Shown here: one piece after another, positions 1 through 12,360 of the stretch | How the letters are laid out: each line of letters begins with the position of its first letter | How positions within the stretch are numbered: the stretch's first letter is position 1 | Assembly: GCA_963682175.1 (NCBI GenBank) | Contig: OY821789.1 | Coordinates: 3,596,001 to 3,660,000, forward strand | Source of the DNA: Triglochin maritima | Lineage: Eukaryota; Streptophyta; Magnoliopsida; Alismatales; Juncaginaceae | Direction of reading: 5' to 3' | Length of the DNA stretch: 64,000 nucleotides | Notes under the pieces: generated by a model | Databases searched by the model: none | Told to the model about the DNA's origin: nothing | What the model saw: the letters and a program-made list of their open reading frames with translations, nothing else | Position numbers and translations under genes: made by a program

Positions 1-848
1 TGAAACATTTAATTTTGAAGTGTGCCCACAATAAGGGGTTTCTAAGACGTAGATGCAGTTTTATGTTCTGAAACGATATATGCTCTAACCAATTAGTGAC
101 CCTCCCATATATTGGAAGGTTATGTTTGCACAAGGTATGGCTGTGAGAGTGAATAGATTGTTGTTTCAAACGAATGATCATAAGCTTGCGTGACTAATTT
201 TGCCTAGGCAATGTTACTATGAGTTTACAATGTAGATGCATCATTTTAACCTTTTTCGAGTTATGACCGAATAGCTTGTACTGGCCACAATTATTTTCCT
301 TATCATGTTGTAGTTTTCCCACAAGGCCACAACTAACAACCTATTGAGTTTCTTTGTTTCCATTTTCAATCAATAAACATTTACTGAATTTGAACCGTAA
401 ATATTGTCGAAATTATATAGATCCGAAACCCATGGGACTTGTGTCAGGGAGAAGGGAGGTTATAGAACAACTCATGCAGCATAAATGAAATCAAGGTCGA
501 TGACTAGGATCATAAGCTTTCTTTACCATATTTTTTATGCATTGAGTTAATCTATCAAAAATATATCGAGATAAGATAGAAAGAGGGGGAACAATTGATG
601 AGATATTAAGATTAAGTATGTGTTCAACTTAACTGATAAAAAAGTATGTTCTCAACTTATCGATGCCTATATGTTTATAAGCCATGTATGCTATGTGTCC
701 ATAACTTGATGTTTAATGATGGAAGGACGTAATGCTCTTGATTCGGTCACTTCATCTGTTTGCGTTTCACATTGCATTCTTTTGTAGCATACTTATTTTT
801 TGGTGTGGCAGCAGAGAATTCTAATTTACATATTGCTTCTTATCGTAG
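1..848 (+). other. intron of the RABA gene
   Basis: AT-rich sequence without a coding exon, ending in the acceptor used by the Rab exon. The first RABA exon, normally about 70 codons, was looked for and is not here, so the intron reaches past the left edge. Confidence 0.7.
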
Positions 849-1281
849 ATACCGTGCAATTACTAGTGCATACTACCGTGGAGCTGTTGGTGCACTACTC
901 GTCTACGATGTGACCCGACACGTGACATTTGAGAATGTTGAGAGATGGCTTAAAGAACTTAGGGACCACACAGATGCCAACATTGTCATTATGCTTGTTG
1001 GAAACAAAGCAGATCTTCGCCATCTAAGGGCCGTTTCAACAGAAGATGCAACGGCCTTTGCTGAAAGGGAGAATTTATGTTTCATGGAAACTTCTGCCCT
1101 CGAATCGTTGAACGTGGAAAATGCCTTCACTGAAGTGCTTACGCAGATCTACCGTGTTGTTAGCAAGAAGGCTCTAGAACTTGGTGAGGACCCTGCAGCT
1201 TTACCTAAGGGACAAACTATCAACGTTGGATCCAAGGATGATGTTTCTGCTGTGAAGAAAGTCGGATGTTGCTCAGCTTAG
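849..1281 (+). CDS. RABA1-type (Rab11-like) small GTPase, last exon, 5' part outside window
   Basis: The exon encodes the C-terminal 143 residues of a Rab GTPase of the plant RABA (Rab11) group, which acts in trans-Golgi/endosome to plasma-membrane traffic. It opens in switch II ([13 protein letters not shown]) and carries the guanine-specificity motif GNKAD and the G5 motif ETSAL. It ends in GCCSA, a double-cysteine geranylgeranylation site. The splice acceptor is at 847-848 and splits an Arg codon, which matches the usual two-exon RABA structure with the intron just after the G3 motif. The first exon (P-loop, switch I, DTAGQE) is not in the window; 1-848 is intron. The tail [17 protein letters not shown] points to RABA1, although the exact member cannot be set. 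It faces the RING gene tail to tail. Confidence 0.93.
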
Positions 1282-2137
1282 GTGAAGATTCAAACGTTGA
1301 TGCTTGGTATAGTACCATAAAATCTTTCCCTCCGTCATCATCAAGTTTCCAAACCTAGATTGAAAAGTTTATTACAATCACAAAAGACACCACCACATTC
1401 AGGAGGATACAGCGGTACACTCTTGCAGTTTTAGCTCAGTTTCACAGGAAGAGATACTCATCGATCGCAATCATTTTGAGCATTATGTTTTGTTCAAGTA
1501 CTGCTTGTTTGGTTCTGTAATGTAATCGTCGTAACAATTTTAGCAGTGTTTTTTCTTTTCTGTTTCTGTGGGATGTCAATACTTTACGTGTTTCTTATTC
1601 CAGTCCATGAGATTTTCTGACCCTTGTATTGTTTTAGACTCTTGAAACAGTACCATGACGTACTATACACTTTGAAGCGTTGACACAACCTGCTTGACAG
1701 CTTGTCAAGGTTAAAAACAACAAACAAAAAATAACAGGGCCTCGGCAAAAAGGTTGCAAGTACAAATGTAGAGAACGGATGTTTTAGTCCCCCACAATTT
1801 GCATCTTGGTCAATTACCTGTGCACTACATGCTACATGTAAACTGTGTAACCTACCAACATATGAATCCAGAAATGGCTTCCATCATTTCATGGAAGGAA
1901 ATTGCAAGGAAAAATATAATCAACGTACATTTTTATACATTAAGATGACGTGAATTTGTTTCTTATCTCTGAGAAACCGAATTCCAGTTTCATATACATT
2001 CAAAAGTGCCTGAACCTTTCTGATGAATATTACAGGAGGTTTGTGAGTCTTATCTTTCCAAATGAATCTATGTACATTACTGAAATTAAAAATGGTATTA
2101 ACCCGATATAAGGGATATACACTATTGTGATACCCCC
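1282..2137. other. convergent 3' UTR / intergenic region
   Basis: Holds the 3' UTR of the RABA gene on + and of the RING gene on -. No other gene is visible. Confidence 0.6.
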
Positions 2138-5100
2138 TTATGTTTTGTCCACTGCAAGTGCCGTTTTTTTGCAGGTTGGGCAAACGTTCTTCACCGATAT
2201 CCACTGTTTTATGCAGTTTGCATGGAATTCATGCCCGCAGTGCAGGATGCCTATTCGCTCAGTTTCCTCAAACTCCACCTTTGGATGAAAAAAACAATTA
2301 GAAACATCAGTATATTATTATAATTCTATTTCTCAGATGATCAAAGACAGGTATAGATAACAAAGAGTATGTTGACAGCAAGAATCGATTGATCTAACTC
2401 CTGGACGTTGCTTACTGGTATAGATAACAAAGAGTAGATAACAAAGATGTAAGTTTTTAGATGAAGTGACTTTGCTAGAGCGCTAGAAGGCTATTACTGG
2501 TCGGCTAAATGCACAATTGCCAAAAAAGTTGAAAAGGATTCCAGCAAGTAGGATCCATAAAGAGTTGTTTAGCAAGTTACTTGTTCTTTTCAAGGGTTCA
2601 TGGGAAACAGTGGCAGCGTTTAAGGTTGAGACCAACTCCCATTGTATAACAAATAATTATTTCCATCAAACTATTGCAACTTCGAAAAAGTGAAGATTGT
2701 CATGATAATATTGAGGTCCTCCAAGCAACTTCGGACTCTAGATGGTCAAGGCAAGCTCCTATATTCCATGGATGGTCAGACAGTGTAATTATCTAGCTTT
2801 CTGGTTATCATATAGACCTGGATCTTCTGGGTTATCATATAGCCCCGCTCAACTTTAATGGTATCTGAAAGGACAAAACTAATTAGCCATAAGTTTGGCA
2901 TAGATTTACTTTTATCTTTTCGGCGACGTAACACAGTTTGGTATTGCTTTTCCACCCTTTGTAGATTAGTAATGATAGTTGAAAATGTGGTAGCTTTCTC
3001 ATTACAGATATTTAGATCTAGGCTTTTAAGTGGAATAAAAGGCCTTTAAGTGGAATAAATCTTGACATTCTTTATCCCGTATGTAGGCAGCACAACTTGA
3101 AAAGGACTTTCCCTTGCAAATAATTAAAACTACAGAAAAATTATTCACAAGATACCAGACATATGATGCAAGTTGCATTCTGTAGACTATCTCCGGGGGA
3201 CTGAGTTGACAGAGATAAGGATGCAATGGATAAGTGTTGTCTCGTCACTAGATGTTTTAGGATGGACTCCTCTGACAGACCGGTATTCACATTTCCAATG
3301 TGCTCTTGCAAGTCCAGAAGTTCCTACAATGATCAAAGTGCAAAGAAATGCAATAAATACTCGACATTAGAAGTCACACTGTCTCATGTTTATAAGCAAT
3401 AAAGATGTTAAATATCAATTGAAGCACCTCAGTGCAACCATTACAAACACAAATGCAGTTGGTTAAGCTATATCCAGATTCCAGAACTAAGATTACTGAG
3501 GGAAACCATATTCATTAGTTTTTCTCACCTCATATGTCATGCCGTCTATGTCCAATCTCATATCTCTATGCTGGTCGGTGGAATTCTCAACCCCGAAGTT
3601 AGGAAATTGTAGATCAGCGTCATCCTGTAATTAAATAAGAAAAAATAAATTCTATCTACAGAATAGCAGCACTGTGTTACAATAACAGTCACATCCCAAA
3701 TTATAAAATGATGCACATCAGGTTTTGGAGCTTGCCAATACATCAAGTAATATGATCAAAGGGCGTCTATGGGAAAAGAAATGGAGCCCAATTTACATCT
3801 CCCCCCCAAAAAAAACATTCAGGAAACAAATTTCACAATGTCACCTTTCTTTATACCTTCCATAAGAGCATACAAAGCTTGTCCACGACAAAATATATTA
3901 ATTTAGGTCATTTGGAACATATGGGAACTGCACTTATATGGCACAGTCAGGATTTAACAAAATAAAATAAAATTGGTGCCTTCGTAATGTTAAGATCTAG
4001 CTTTTGTGCAAATGTTCATCTGAAAGACTTGCAGTCATTTGTCCTATGAAGACTTGCCATCTCATGATTCAATGAATCAATACTATGTTGCTTCACGTAA
4101 CTTTCTAATAGAAATGGAATGATAAAACTTAATCCTATTTCACATTATATAGATTTCAAATTGATGTATGATTTAAGTTAAAATTCAAATCTGTGTCAAA
4201 TCACCTCATTAGAAAAAAGCTCCATATATGCATCAGAAGGTGCAGCTTCATTCAGAAATTGAGGATGCCTATGAAACCTCCATGAAGTATTGGGCAGGAA
4301 CTGTGATGAAAATCCTATCTCTGCAATTATGTCACCGCTAGGGGGGTTCAACATACCATGATGCATAACATTGTTAACCGAATGACCGTAAGGAGGTCCT
4401 CCCCATTGATGATGGTTGAAGTTTCGGTGCATGCCATGTGCTAGTAGATCATGGTGACGATTGGGTATGAGCAAAGGATGTAGCTGTGACAAAGAGCTCC
4501 TGCCCTGGTAGCCTGAATTACCGAAATTCCCAATCCCAACCGAACCTCTGTTCACAGCAATTCCTAAAGCAAGTAAAATTGCTTTCAAATAGGGTAGGTC
4601 AAATTGCCAAATACTACAACTTCTCATCAAGAAAACAAATGCAAGTCTGTAAGCAACAGTACAAGGGAAAAGGGAGTGCACATTGTCAAATGTATTCAAT
4701 GGAGAAAAACTATAAGCGAGTGTGGGTAAAACGGCCGAAAACACAAAAATCTTCACAAAAATTTTAAAAAGTAAGAATCCTAGCACTTAAGAAGTCCGAA
4801 AAACTGAATTAGGGCAGGAATTTGGAGAGAACGCAAAAGCAAGTAGTTTACAAATATCTTCTGTGATGATGTTGTCACGGTGTTTCTATGATGTGAAGAA
4901 AACTAACCTGGCAAAATAGGCCTTGGGACTGCATGGTTCCTATGTGAGGGATTATGAACGCTACCACCAAATTGATCCACCCAAACATTACCAGCAGGCT
5001 GGAAGGACTGTTCCATGTAATTCTCTTGTGCTAAATAGCTTTGACGAGGGAAGAGGGAATGCTCTTGCGGGTGGGCAATCGGCCTGCTTCTTGTATTGTG

Positions 5101-5727
5101 TTGTAACCCCTCCACTGGAAGATAACTACAGCCTTGGCGCTCATATGGATTCAAGTATGCATGACTCAAATTATTTTGTCCAGCTTCAGATGGCCTCTGC
5201 CAAGGCTGTGATCCATAACTGGAAGTTGCACTAGCATCATTGTTGCCATTGACACGATAAAAATTCCCAGGAGCTTCAATATGATTCTTTTGCTTACTCC
5301 ATGGACCATTGTTACTAAAAAATTGGCTACTTCCATCAGACTCGCCTATTCTAACTCCATTACCAAGGGGAAGTGGTATTTGAGTAGATGGTCCACCACT
5401 TGCAGGAAAGGTCCATCTGCCCACAGATGAAGGCATGTATGGATTATAAATTAAGTTGGGTGGGATAACAGGACCTACTTCTGTGTTTGGAACATTCTGT
5501 GGATTTTGTTGACCATCATACTGATTCTGAATAGAAAAATTGCTGCGGTCGTAATCAATAATATGACTTGGAATGGTCCCTGAACTGGTAGGTAGTGGAT
5601 GAACATGTGAATTTGGAAAATTGGGACTGTTCACCGAAATGCTAGGTGGATCAAATTGAAGTTGAGCATGATCTGAATTCGTTTCTGAAAGACCCATTTG
5701 GCGATGGGTCGTGTTTCTTTCTGCCAT
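2138..5727 (-). CDS. RING-H2 E3 ubiquitin ligase, five coding exons (527 aa)
   Basis: On the minus strand the coding exons are 5727-4908, 4563-4205, 3624-3529, 3323-3156 and 2278-2138. Junctions are GT-AG and the joined length is 1584 nt with no internal stop. The product has a long, disordered Asn/Pro/Gln-rich N-terminal region, the pre-RING segment MTYEELLDLQ...IGNVNTGLSEE seen in plant MBR/RHG1A-like ligases, and a C-terminal RING-H2 finger. The zinc ligands are C477, C480, C495, H497, H500, C503, C514 and C517, and W507 is the usual E2-contact Trp. The RING is split between the last two exons. The family transfers ubiquitin from an E2 to substrate; the substrate is unknown. The start chosen is the first ATG of the long exon; extra upstream coding exons cannot be excluded. 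The likely 5' UTR lies at about 6650-7012, next to the MULE-1 insertion. Confidence 0.88.
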
Positions 5728-6649
5728 AACCTCTTCAGTGGTTTAAATAGGTCCGAGGCATAAGCTGTTCACAGTATGAAAAGTTTAATTTGATACACAA
5801 GGTCTGAAAATATACTTGGTAGAGGGAAAGGATATCAAAAAAAGGATTAGCATCAGTAATGAGAATTTTGTGCGGTAATAAAAATCCAAAGACACCATCG
5901 GTATATGTCATTTATACAGGGAAGCCATTTTCTTAAGGATGCCAAAAAATTGGCCACTTATGAAGGTACCCACTAAATTCAATGAAGGGAATTGACTAAA
6001 AGTTCATGATTTCTGCCCGAATGTTTTCGAACTCATTCGTCTTCGCATAGCTACTACTCATTGGATATATTTTGAAGAGCTAACATGAGCAACCAATTAT
6101 ACAAACTAAATTCAAGGGAGAGAATTGACCAAACATTACCTCTTCATCTCACAAACTTTATAATCTCTATCAATGCCATACTCATTGGTCACTAAATTCA
6201 ATGAAGGAATTTGACTTGAATTTTTAAATATAAGCAACCAATTATACTAACTAAATTCAAGGAAGGGAATTGACTAAAATTTACTTATCTTTCAAGATTA
6301 ATAATCTTTATCAATGCCATACTCGAAACACACTTTAACCCCGACTATGCAAGTGAAGAAGAACAAGATTGCCACACACAACCAAATGCGTAAGGCATTG
6401 CAAGCATAAGTTCGCAATCACAAGTTGCAAAACTCCCACCAAATAAAAATCATGTTTTCTCATCTTCATCATCTTATAATTATAATTCATTTGCACATCT
6501 CCAAACCTCCCAAACGCACTCATTCTCACATCAAGGCAGTATTAACTGTTTATTCCATTGCAAGCATAAGTTTCCAATCACAACTCCAAAATTTATTTTC
6601 TCATCTCCTTTTTACAATTTCGTTTCATTTTCACATCTCCGAACCTCTC
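5728..6649. other. leader intron / upstream region of the RING gene
   Basis: AT-rich, with a short diverged repeat: ACTAAATTCAA(T/G)GAAGG-like blocks at about 5972, 6108, 6193 and 6248. No gene is seen. Confidence 0.4.
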
Positions 6650-7012
6650 AAACGCATCCATTCTGACATACGAACAAATCCCCAAAAATCACAAAAAATG
6701 ACAAAAATCAAAATCTTGGCCACAAAAGGACGCAAAAGGATCGAAAGCAAAAAAAATCTTGGCCAATGCAAACCCCAAACCGCAAACAAGACAGGAAAGA
6801 GGCGAAATCAAGAACGGAAACTGAATTGGAGGAATGAATTGGGGGAATTACGGTTGGAGAAGGCGATCGGAGGGGGAAAGGTGGAATCTTGGTGGGGATT
6901 TGGTGGATGGAATATGCCTTTTGTGCGTGAGCCGGAGAATAGGGGAAGAAGAACCAAAGAAAGAGGAAGGAGAAGAATTGCTGTGGAAATGTGGGACTTT
7001 GTTTTTCTTCCT
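6650..7012 (-). promoter_or_regulatory. probable 5' UTR exon of the RING-H2 gene
   Basis: Read on the minus strand, this stretch is rich in CT and CCAAATC-type sequence without repeats or a convincing reading frame, typical of a plant 5' leader. It lies about 0.9 kb upstream of the RING start codon, so a leader intron would separate the two. The + strand frames here (6425-7021) are low-complexity Lys/Arg-rich and not convincing. The call is an inference from composition and position. Confidence 0.35.
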
Positions 7013-7021
7013 TTTTTTTAA
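7013..7021 (+). repeat. MULE-1 target site duplication, left
   Basis: TTTTTTTAA directly left of the element, matching 23535-23543. Confidence 0.6.
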
Positions 7022-7066
7022 GAAAAATGTTTAGTGGACGCGCGCGTCCGGGACGCGCGCTGATGT
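7022..7066 (+). repeat. MULE-1 left terminal inverted repeat
   Basis: Starts GAAAAATG and contains the perfect 14-bp palindrome GGACGCGCGCGTCC at 7036-7049, then GGGACGCGCGC and GATGTGGCC. Pairs with 23488-23534. Confidence 0.65.
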
Positions 7067-7326
7067 GGCCAGTCCACTCAGCAGACGCTGCTTACTTGGC
7101 GCGATGGGATATGAAAAGTTTTATGTTTTTTTATTCCTCTATTTTCGTACCGTCATCATTTCCACCATCATTCCCTCCATCCTTCATTAATGCGACTCAA
7201 ATCACTCTCTTCCTTCATCATTTTGGCGCTCGGCGCTCCTACACGGCACAGAAGACTTGTTATCAATCTCAAGATGTCTCTTCCTTTTCCTTCCCTTCTC
7301 TTCTGTGGTCATTCCTCTGTACTCAA

Positions 7327-10202
7327 ATGGAAATCGTTCCCGTGCCTTCCCTAGTGGAGCAGCCATCAAACGTTCCCCATGAGGGGATGTTTTTCCCCTC
7401 TTTCGAAGAAGCCAAAGCATTTTACGTGGCCTATGCCGATCATTGTGGTTTTGGCGTTAAGACAAGACAATCTCATTACGATCGTGGTGTTGTTATACGG
7501 GCCACGCTGACTTGCTCCAAGGAGGGCACCGCACCAACGGACCAAGGGCAAGGAAAATTGAAGCCTAGGTTATCCAGCAGAGTACAATGCACTGCTCGGA
7601 TAAGGGTATCCGGAAACACAGCAAGGGGTTACAACGTTAACTTTGTGGATCTTAACCATAACCATCCCATGCTTGACCCGGAGCAAATGCGATTTCTCAG
7701 GCAAAAACGAACCGTCCCTGAATCCGTCGTAGCACGGATATCGGTTAATGATGAAGCTGGGATATCGGCTGCTAAGACCATGCAATCTCTTGTGGTCGAG
7801 GCTGGAGGTTATGACAAATTGACTTTCAACGAAAGGGATTTAAGGTTTGTGTTCTTTCCGTCTAACATAATTGAAGTTGAACATTTTGCGCCTGGTCTTA
7901 CTGGTTCCTGTTTGCAGGAATGTTGTAAACCAAGTCAGAAATTTGAAGATGGGACCTGGTGATGCACAAGCTCTTCAGGACTATTTCATTAGGATGCAGA
8001 AGATTGATTCCATGTTTTTTTATGTAATAGATATGGATGACGAAGGAAGACTACGCAACGTTTTTTGGGCTGACAGTCGTTCTAGAGCTGCATATTCATA
8101 CTTTGGAGACGCAATATGTTTCGACACAACCTACATTACCAACAAATACGACATGCCATTCGCCCCATTTGTAGGAGTCAATCACTATTTCGAATCAGTT
8201 TTGCTCGGTTGCGCTTTGCTGTCCTATGAGACTACTGAAAATTACATATGGTTGTTCCAAACCTGGTTGTCGTGCATGAACGGTAAGTTTTTTTCCTTCT
8301 TCCCTCTTCATATCTTCCTCTTTTTTGTTTGTCTATTCGTAATAAAAAGTCTGTCTGTTCGGAATAAGAAGAGTGTATGTTCGGAATAAGAAGTCTGTCT
8401 GTTCGTATTAAGAAGTCTGTTCGGAATAAGTTGTGAGTCTGTTCGGATTAAGTGTTGTGTCTGTTCGGAATAAGTGGTCGGACTGTTCCGATTAAGTGTT
8501 GTGTCTGTTCGGATTAAGTGTTGTGTCTGTTCGGAATAAGTTGTGAGTCTGTTCGGATTAAGTGTTGTGTCTGCTCGGAATAAGTGGTGGGTCTGTTCGG
8601 AATAAGAAGTCTGACTGTTCGGATTAAGTGTTGTGTCTGTTCGGAATAAGTGGTCTGACTGTTCGGATTAACTTGTTGTGTCTGTTCGGAATAAGAAGTC
8701 TGACTGTTCGGAATAAGTAGTCTGTCTGTTCGGAATAAGAAGTCTGACTGTTCGGATTAAGTGTTGTGTCTGTTCGGAATAAGTGGCCTGACTGTTCGGA
8801 TTAAGTGTTGTGTCTGTTCGGAATAAGAAGACTGTCTGTTTTGGATTAAGAAGTCTGTCTGTTCGGAATAATGTCTCACTCCTTTCTAATTGGGTCCCTT
8901 ATGCAGATATACCCCCCCCCAGCTATAATAACAGATCAATGTGGTGCCATTACTGCTGCTGTAAGGAATGTCTTCCCAGATTCAAGACACAGATTCTGTA
9001 TATGGCACATAATGAACAAAGCTCCCGTGAAGTTGCCGACGCAGTATCGGGATCACATATTATTTGATCTGAAATTGATTGTATATGATTCCAAAACCCC
9101 AGCAGAATTTGATCGTAATTGGCAGGGTTTCCTTCTTGATTTTGACCTGCAGAACCACAGCTGGCTCAAATCCATTTATGCAATCCGAGAGTCGTGGATC
9201 CCTGCATTTATTGGTGATTTTTTTTTCGCGGGAATGACATCTACTCAGAGGAGCGAGAGTATGAACGCCTTCTTCGACAAGTATCTTACTTCGAAGACCA
9301 CCCTTAAGCAGTTTGTTCAACAATACGAACTTGCGCTCCGCCACAAGTACGAGAAGGAAGCTCAATCAGAATTTGATTGTCTTCATAAAAAACCCCAGTT
9401 GGTTTCAATTTATCCATTCGAGAGTCAGTTGAGCGAGTTGTATACCGTAGGGGTCTTCAAAAAAGTGCAGTTACAAATTGGGAAGATGATATACTGCGAT
9501 ATAACGGAGGAGTTCAATACGAATGAAACATTCCAGTACAAGGTATCTGAACGTGTTTTGGCTGGTGAGCAGCTACTGTCGAAACGTTTCCTAGTACAAA
9601 ACACATCCATGAATTTTACATGTGATTGCAGAATGTTTCAGCACGTTGGGCTTCTATGCTGCCACGTTTTTGTTGTACTTGCACGCTTGAATCCTAATGC
9701 ATTGCTTCCAGACTCTTACATCCTTAATCGATGGCGGAAGGATATTCGAAGGAGCTATCGAGATAAGACGTACCCAGACGATGGTGTAATGGCGAAGGAT
9801 GCGCTACGTCGTCACGACGACATCATGGGTCGTGCCGTTTGGATCGCACAGGAAGCCTTCATCTCCCACAAAAGGTATATTGAGGCCGTGCAGTGTATTG
9901 AAATGCTTAAGGCATGTATGCACACTACACAAAACTTGGTTCGACCTGATGAACCTGAGTCTTCGGGTACATCGGTCCTTAATCCGGAAAAGGTCAGACG
10001 TATAGGAAGACCGCCGACTAGACGTCGAGTGTCTTTAGCTGAGAAGATAATTAAAAAGAGCCATAAAAAACACGCCCAACAAGAGAAGGGAAAGTGGAAG
10101 ATGAAGGTTACTTCGCCGCTTCACGAAGTAGCACCAAAACCCGCGGATCCTGATTTCTCCGATTGGGACATGAGTTTGTATTACGAGGAATTTCCTCCTT
10201 AA
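7327..10202 (+). CDS. MULE-1 transposase (FAR1 DNA-binding, MULE DDE, SWIM zinc finger)
   Basis: Exons are 7327-7844, 7918-8282 and 8923-10202, joining to 720 codons. In order the product has an N-terminal FAR1-type DNA-binding domain (about residues 20-115, ending in LNHNHPM), a MULE transposase domain, and a SWIM zinc finger (FTCDCRMFQHVGLLCCHVF). The DDE residues are D242 in ICFDTTY, D299 in IITDQ and E406 in QRSESMN. The C-terminal tail is basic, with an RRIGRPPTRRR AT-hook-like stretch. It cuts and inserts MULE DNA at the TIRs in the nucleus. The third exon is preceded by a nine-C run. The acceptor at 8921-8922 keeps the frame, while the stronger-looking one at 8905-8906 would not. The second intron is mostly minisatellite. 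It is possibly still functional, but this is not certain. Confidence 0.82.
8328..8875 (+). repeat. minisatellite tract A, in transposase intron 2
   Basis: About 25 tandem units of roughly 20-22 bp built on CTGTTCGGAATAAG or GTTCGGATTAAG with variable spacers. They fill the intron between the donor at 8283 and the acceptor before 8923. The G-rich strand is the sense strand of the transposase. Confidence 0.9.
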
Positions 10203-10309
10203 TTTACATTTTTTTGTTTTTTCCCGTTCTTGTAAAACCAAGAAACTTTTAATTGTTGATACGTTGTGATCTGTAAATGGTTGTTATACAAGTTCAGTTC
10301 AGATTTACT

Positions 10310-12236
10310 TGTGTCTGTTCGGAAATAGAAGACTGTGTTCGGAATAAGTTGTGAGCCTGTTCGGATTAAATGTTGCTGTTGTTCGGATTAAGTTGTGAGT
10401 CTGTTCGGATTAAGTGTTGGGTCTGTTCGGAATAAGAAGACTGTGTTCGGAATAAGTAGTGAGCCTGTTCGGATTAAATGTTGCGTTTGTTCGGATTAAG
10501 TTGTGAGTCTGTTCGGATTAAGTGTTGCGTCTGTTCGGAATAAGAAGACTGTGTTCAGAATAAGTTGTGAGCCTGTTCGGATTAAATGTTGCGGTTGTTC
10601 GGATTAAGTGTTGCGTCTGTTCGGATTAAGTGTTGCGTTTGTTCGGATTAAGTGGTGGGTCTGTTCGGAATAAGAAGACTGTGTTCGGAATAAGTTGTGA
10701 GCATGTTCGGATTAAATATTGCGGTTGTTCGGATTAAGTGTTGCGTCTGTTCGGATTAAGTGTTGCGTTTGTTCGGATTAAGTGTTGGGTCTGTTCGGAA
10801 TAAGAAGACTGTGTTCGGAATAAGTAGTGAGCCTGTTCGGATTAAATGTTGCATTTGTTCGGATTAAGTTGTGAGTCTGTTCGGGTTAAGTGTTGCGTCT
10901 GTTCGGATTAAGTGTTGGGTCTGTTCGGAATAAGTGGTGGGTCTGTTCGGAATAAGAAGACTGTGTTCGGAATAAGTTGTGAGCCTGTTCGGATTAAATG
11001 TTGCGGTTGTTCGGATTAAGTGTTGCGTCTGTTCGGATTAAGTGTTGCGTTTGTTCGGATTAAGTGGTGGGTCTGTTCGGAATAAGAAGACTGTGTTCGG
11101 AATAAGTTGTGAGCCTGTTCGGATTAAATGTTGCGGTTGTTCGGATTAAGTGTTGCGTCTGTTCGGATTAAGTGTTGCGTTTGTTCGGATTAAGTGTTGG
11201 GTCTGTTCGGAATAAGAAGACTGTGTTCGGAATAAGTAGTGAGCATGTTCGGATTAAATGTTGCGTTTGTTCGGATTAAGTTGTGAGTCTGTTCGGGTTA
11301 AGTGTTGCGTCTGTTCGGATTAAGTGTTGGGTCTGTTCGGAATAAGTGGTGGGTCTGTTCGGAATAAGAAGACTGTGTTCGGAATAAGTTGTGAGCCTGT
11401 TCGGATTAAATGTTGCGGTTGTTCGGATTAAGTGTTGCGTCTGTTCGGATTAAGTGTTGCGTTTGTTCGGATTAAGTGGTGGGTCTGTTCGGAATAAGAA
11501 GACTGTGTTCGGAATAAGTTGTGAGCTTGTTCGGATTAAATGTTGCGGTTGTTCGGATTAAGTGTTGCGTCTGTTCGGATTAAGTGTTGCGTTTGTTCGG
11601 ATTAAGTGTTGGGTCTGTTCGGAATAAGAAGACTGTGTTCGGAATAAGTAGTGAGCCTGTTCGGATTAAATGTTGCGTTTGTTCGGAATAAGTTGTGAGT
11701 CTGTTCGGGTTAAGTGTTGCGTCTGTTCGGATTAAGTGTTGGGTCTGTTCGGAATAAGTGGTGGGTCTGTTCGGAATGAGAAGACTGTGTTCGGAATAAG
11801 TTGTGAGCCTGTTCGGATTAAATGTTGCGGTTGTTCGGATTAAGTGTTGCGTCTGTTCGGATTAAGTGTTGCGTTTGTTCGGATTAAGTGTTGGGTCTGT
11901 TCGGAATAAGAAGACTGTGTTCGGAATAAGTAGTGAGCCTGTTCGGATTAAATGTTGCGTTTGTTCGGAATAAGTAGTTAGTCTGTTCGGATTAAGTGTT
12001 GCGTCTGTTCGGATTAAGTGTTGCGTTTGTTCGGATTAAGTGTTGGGTCTGTTCGGAATAAGAAGACTGTGTTCGGAATAAGTTGTGAGCCTGTTCGGAT
12101 TAAATGTTGCGGTTGTTCGGATTAAGTGTGAGTCTATTCGGATTAAGTGTTGCGTCTGTTCGGATTAAGTGTTGCGTCTGTTCGGATTAAGTGTTGGGTC
12201 TGTTCGGAATAAGAAGACTGTCTGTTCGGAATAAAG
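10310..12236 (+). repeat. minisatellite tract B, between the convergent MULE-1 genes
   Basis: About 1.9 kb of the same TGTTCGGA(A/T)TAAG minisatellite as in the introns. It is organised into higher-order blocks: a block starting GTGTTCGGAATAAGTAGTGA recurs at about 10811, 11223 and 11635, a spacing of 412 bp, with close copies at about 10443 and 11923. It occupies nearly all the space between the two 3' ends. Confidence 0.9.
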
Positions 12237-12360
12237 TTAGCTTAAGAATGACATTGGTAATGTTTGTATTTTTACATGTAAATAGTTTGTGAACTGAATA
12301 TGTAAACATTTTGTACATGTAAACCAAAAAATAAACAAAACTAAAAATATCTTTGTCTGT

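Noticed and set aside
6425..7021. 198-codon + strand frame left of MULE-1
   Set aside because: Low-complexity, no domain, and the same DNA reads better as the leader of the RING gene on minus.
8328..12236. Regular short repeats that might suggest a CRISPR array
   Set aside because: The genome is a plant nucleus, units are contiguous with degenerate spacers of a few bases, and no unique spacers exist; this is a minisatellite.
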